From positions 7,267,385-7,331,384 of the forward strand of contig VWZX01010273.1 in assembly GCA_013399015.1 (NCBI GenBank): DNA of 64,000 nt. The letters are read 5' to 3'. The position numbers were made by a program, and so were the translations under genes. Shown here piece by piece: positions 61,861 through 64,000 of the stretch; the first letter of the stretch is position 1; the number at the start of each line of letters is the position of its first letter. Below the pieces are notes generated by a model. The model worked only from the letters and a program-made list of their open reading frames with translations. It ran no database searches and was not told where the DNA came from. The stretch comes from Galbula dea (taxonomy: Eukaryota; Chordata; Aves; Piciformes; Galbulidae).

Positions 61861-64000
61861 GATAAATTTGAACTAAGCAGGAACCAAAAAACATGTGGAC
61901 AATCCTCAGCTTTAAAATAGAACTAATTGACATGAAACAAAAGGGGTGATGTATCCCAAGTGGGCTGCTATCTAGACATGTGGAATAGTTTTTTGTCCAG
62001 GAGACCTTTGCAGCATATAAATAATGCAAGAGCCAAGAAAATACAAACAGATTGCTTGGATACCAGTGATATCTATGGCTATGTATGGGATTAGATGCTT
62101 AAACTATAGTTTTGCTTAGGCACAGGGCTTGTGTTTAGCATCAGTAAGGAATATCCTTTTCTCAGGGTTCTACAGGGAGTTGGGGAGATGACAGCTTCAC
62201 AGACACAGTAAGAAAAAAAAGGATATAGTCTTGATAAACAAATGAAGTGCAATATTTTTTTCTAGTGCCCAACAGGACAGAATTATTCCTAAAACACATA
62301 CAGAAACATCCAGGACATCCTTACTGCACCATTCTTAAATGAGAGAATGGGAGAGCAAGAAGTTAAAGTGTCTCTCACCTGACTTGTGTGTGTGTGTATC
62401 CCTCCAGGCTCTGATCCCTGCAGCTACCTGTGTGCTTTGGGCCCTGCCCAAAAATCCTTTGATTCTGTTCCCAACATACTCTAAAAGTTAGAGCAGCACA
62501 GGTTAAGTGCTTGAAATTTAGGATTTCCCTTTGGTTGGAAGAGAGAAGAGCTCTAACAAGCATCTCCCAGGGGTTGGGACTCAATCCCCTAGAAGCTCTT
62601 CTATTTCTTTCTTACTGTTGAGTTCTTATATGACCAAGAGAACACATTTTCAAGGGAACTGCTAGATTTCAGGTGGTGAAATGTCATGCAAAATGTCTCA
62701 TATGAAAAGAGCCAAAACCAAACCATGTCTAAGAAAAAAACAAACCAAAAACCCACAAACCCCACAGAAAGTGAGGCCAGTATGAATTTGTGCCAGGACA
62801 TCCCTAGCAGCAAACTGCACACAACTGAGAATATTGCTGTGGAGCTACTTGTTTCTTCAAAGAATGATCTTAGGTTTTCCTTCCACTGTTCCAGACTGGA
62901 ATGCCATGCACATCTTGGGATGCAGAACATCTCACTCTTGTTACCACTGTGCAGGATCAGTCACTGCTAAACATTATGCTCCATATTTGATTTATTCAGA
63001 GGAAATGTGCTACTAATTGAACACCATCAGCACTGCAGTCCACAGTGACAGGAGAAGTAATACATGGAGTCACATGAAGCTCTAGAAAGAGCCATATCCT
63101 ACTTGTTAACCTCAACTTTGCCTCCTCTTCACCTCCTCAGAGGTGGTTTCTGACCACCACCCTGGAGCTTGGGGTGCAAGGACCCAGTGCCATGTGAAGC
63201 CCCCCCACAGGTGACAAAGGAGAGGACAGTTCTTGGCACCTGCATTGGGCACAACCTCCTCAGTAATGGAGAGCTGCTCTCTCATCTCTGAATACTTCAC
63301 ATCACATCTTCATCAAAGGACTCCTGCTCTTCCTGCAATTGCACCTTGCCAATGTTCTTAACACATTTTTACTGAACACTACATGTCCAGCCTGTGCTGT
63401 TAAGTAAAAGCAGAAGAAATCTTTAAGCCTAGGGTTTTCCCTCTCAAAAACTCCAATAGGCCCAAGATATTACATGCCATGTGAAGAGCAACTCACTGGG
63501 TACCTTTCTTAAGGAAAGCTCTTGCCTGTGGGCAAAAGCTGCTGTTCTATTTTTGTTGCATTGGGAGTTTCCCATCAGCTCCTTCTGCCTGTTGAGATGA
63601 CAACTGGATCTGCTGCTGTGGTTTCATCTCAGGTGCCTTGACCTTCCTGCACTGCACAGGAAGCCCTTGCTAATACAATTCTGTTTAAGCACTGGCCCAG
63701 CTAGCTTATGCTGTGCCTAGATAATTCAGCCTAGTGAGGGATTACTTCCTGTGTTTGTGGCTGACAATACCCAAAGACATTCTGGGATTGTGCTGTGATA
63801 AAAACTGAGCTATAATAAGCCTTGCTTTTAAGCTGTTCATTTTAAATAGAGAGTAAAGAGAGAACAGACACTGCCCCAGCACCTCCCAAAAGTCACTAAG
63901 GTTTGGGGTTGAGACAGGAAAAAAACAAACCAAAACCAGACAGGTTTTCTGAGTTGAGGACTGACATCTTCACTACATCCACTGAGTTCCATAACCTCTA
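61861..64000. other. Non-coding DNA to the window end
   Basis: The TG microsatellite and an A/C tract near 62736-62764 are present. A 109-codon minus-strand frame at 62601-62930 derives its hydrophobic run from the G/T-rich complement of that tract and is not gene-like. Confidence 0.6.
62384..62397. repeat. (TG)n microsatellite
   Basis: There are seven TG units. Confidence 0.8.

Noticed and set aside
1..64000. CRISPR arrays, bacterial operons, complete viral or retroviral genomes, rRNA or tRNA genes
   Set aside because: None seen. There are no regularly spaced identical repeats with unique spacers, no long continuous coding frames and no LTR pair. The sequence is vertebrate intronic or upstream DNA, and no undescribed multi-gene system is evident.

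Overview
The window reads as ordinary vertebrate nuclear DNA, almost certainly from a bird. The evidence is several CR1 LINE 3' ends of avian type, two worn MIR-like SINEs, sparse CpG outside three small clusters, long non-coding stretches, and no bacterial or viral gene layout. Nearly all open frames of 60-150 codons are chance frames in non-coding DNA. The one confidently recognised coding segment is on the minus strand: an 85-codon exon (42675-42929) encoding the N-terminus of the long form of neuron navigator 2 (NAV2). It ends in phase 0 at a GT donor, just before the place where the family's calponin-homology domain exon should follow. No CH exon was recognised, so positions below 42674 are best read as the large intron downstream of this exon.

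Layout, following NAV2 transcription from right to left: 44.4-64 kb is upstream or intronic DNA. It holds a MIR-like SINE (45.4 kb), a CR1 insertion bracketed by a diverged ~40 bp direct repeat (54.5-55.0 kb), two further CR1 pieces and a small CpG cluster (55.4 kb). At 43.78-44.35 kb there is a CpG island with Sp1-type G-boxes, an inverted CCAAT box, a G-quadruplex motif and two adjacent GC-rich minisatellites. It is the probable promoter for the 42.9 kb exon. Next come the exon and about 500 bp that are strongly G/T-rich on the transcribed sense strand. At 15.64-15.97 kb is a second CpG island. It contains a minus-strand ATG in good Kozak context, 17 codons and a GTAAGG donor, again in phase 0. 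This looks like an alternative first exon able to splice to the same downstream exon.

The remainder is intron with old CR1 and MIR remnants, microsatellites, G/T-rich tracts and one assembly gap (16907-17001) beside an 18-base G run. No multi-gene system, RNA gene, CRISPR array or intact mobile element was found. The points most worth checking are the putative alternative promoter and first exon at 15.7 kb, the promoter minisatellites, and the direct repeat around the 54.6 kb CR1. All identifications were made by eye and from memory of family sequences.
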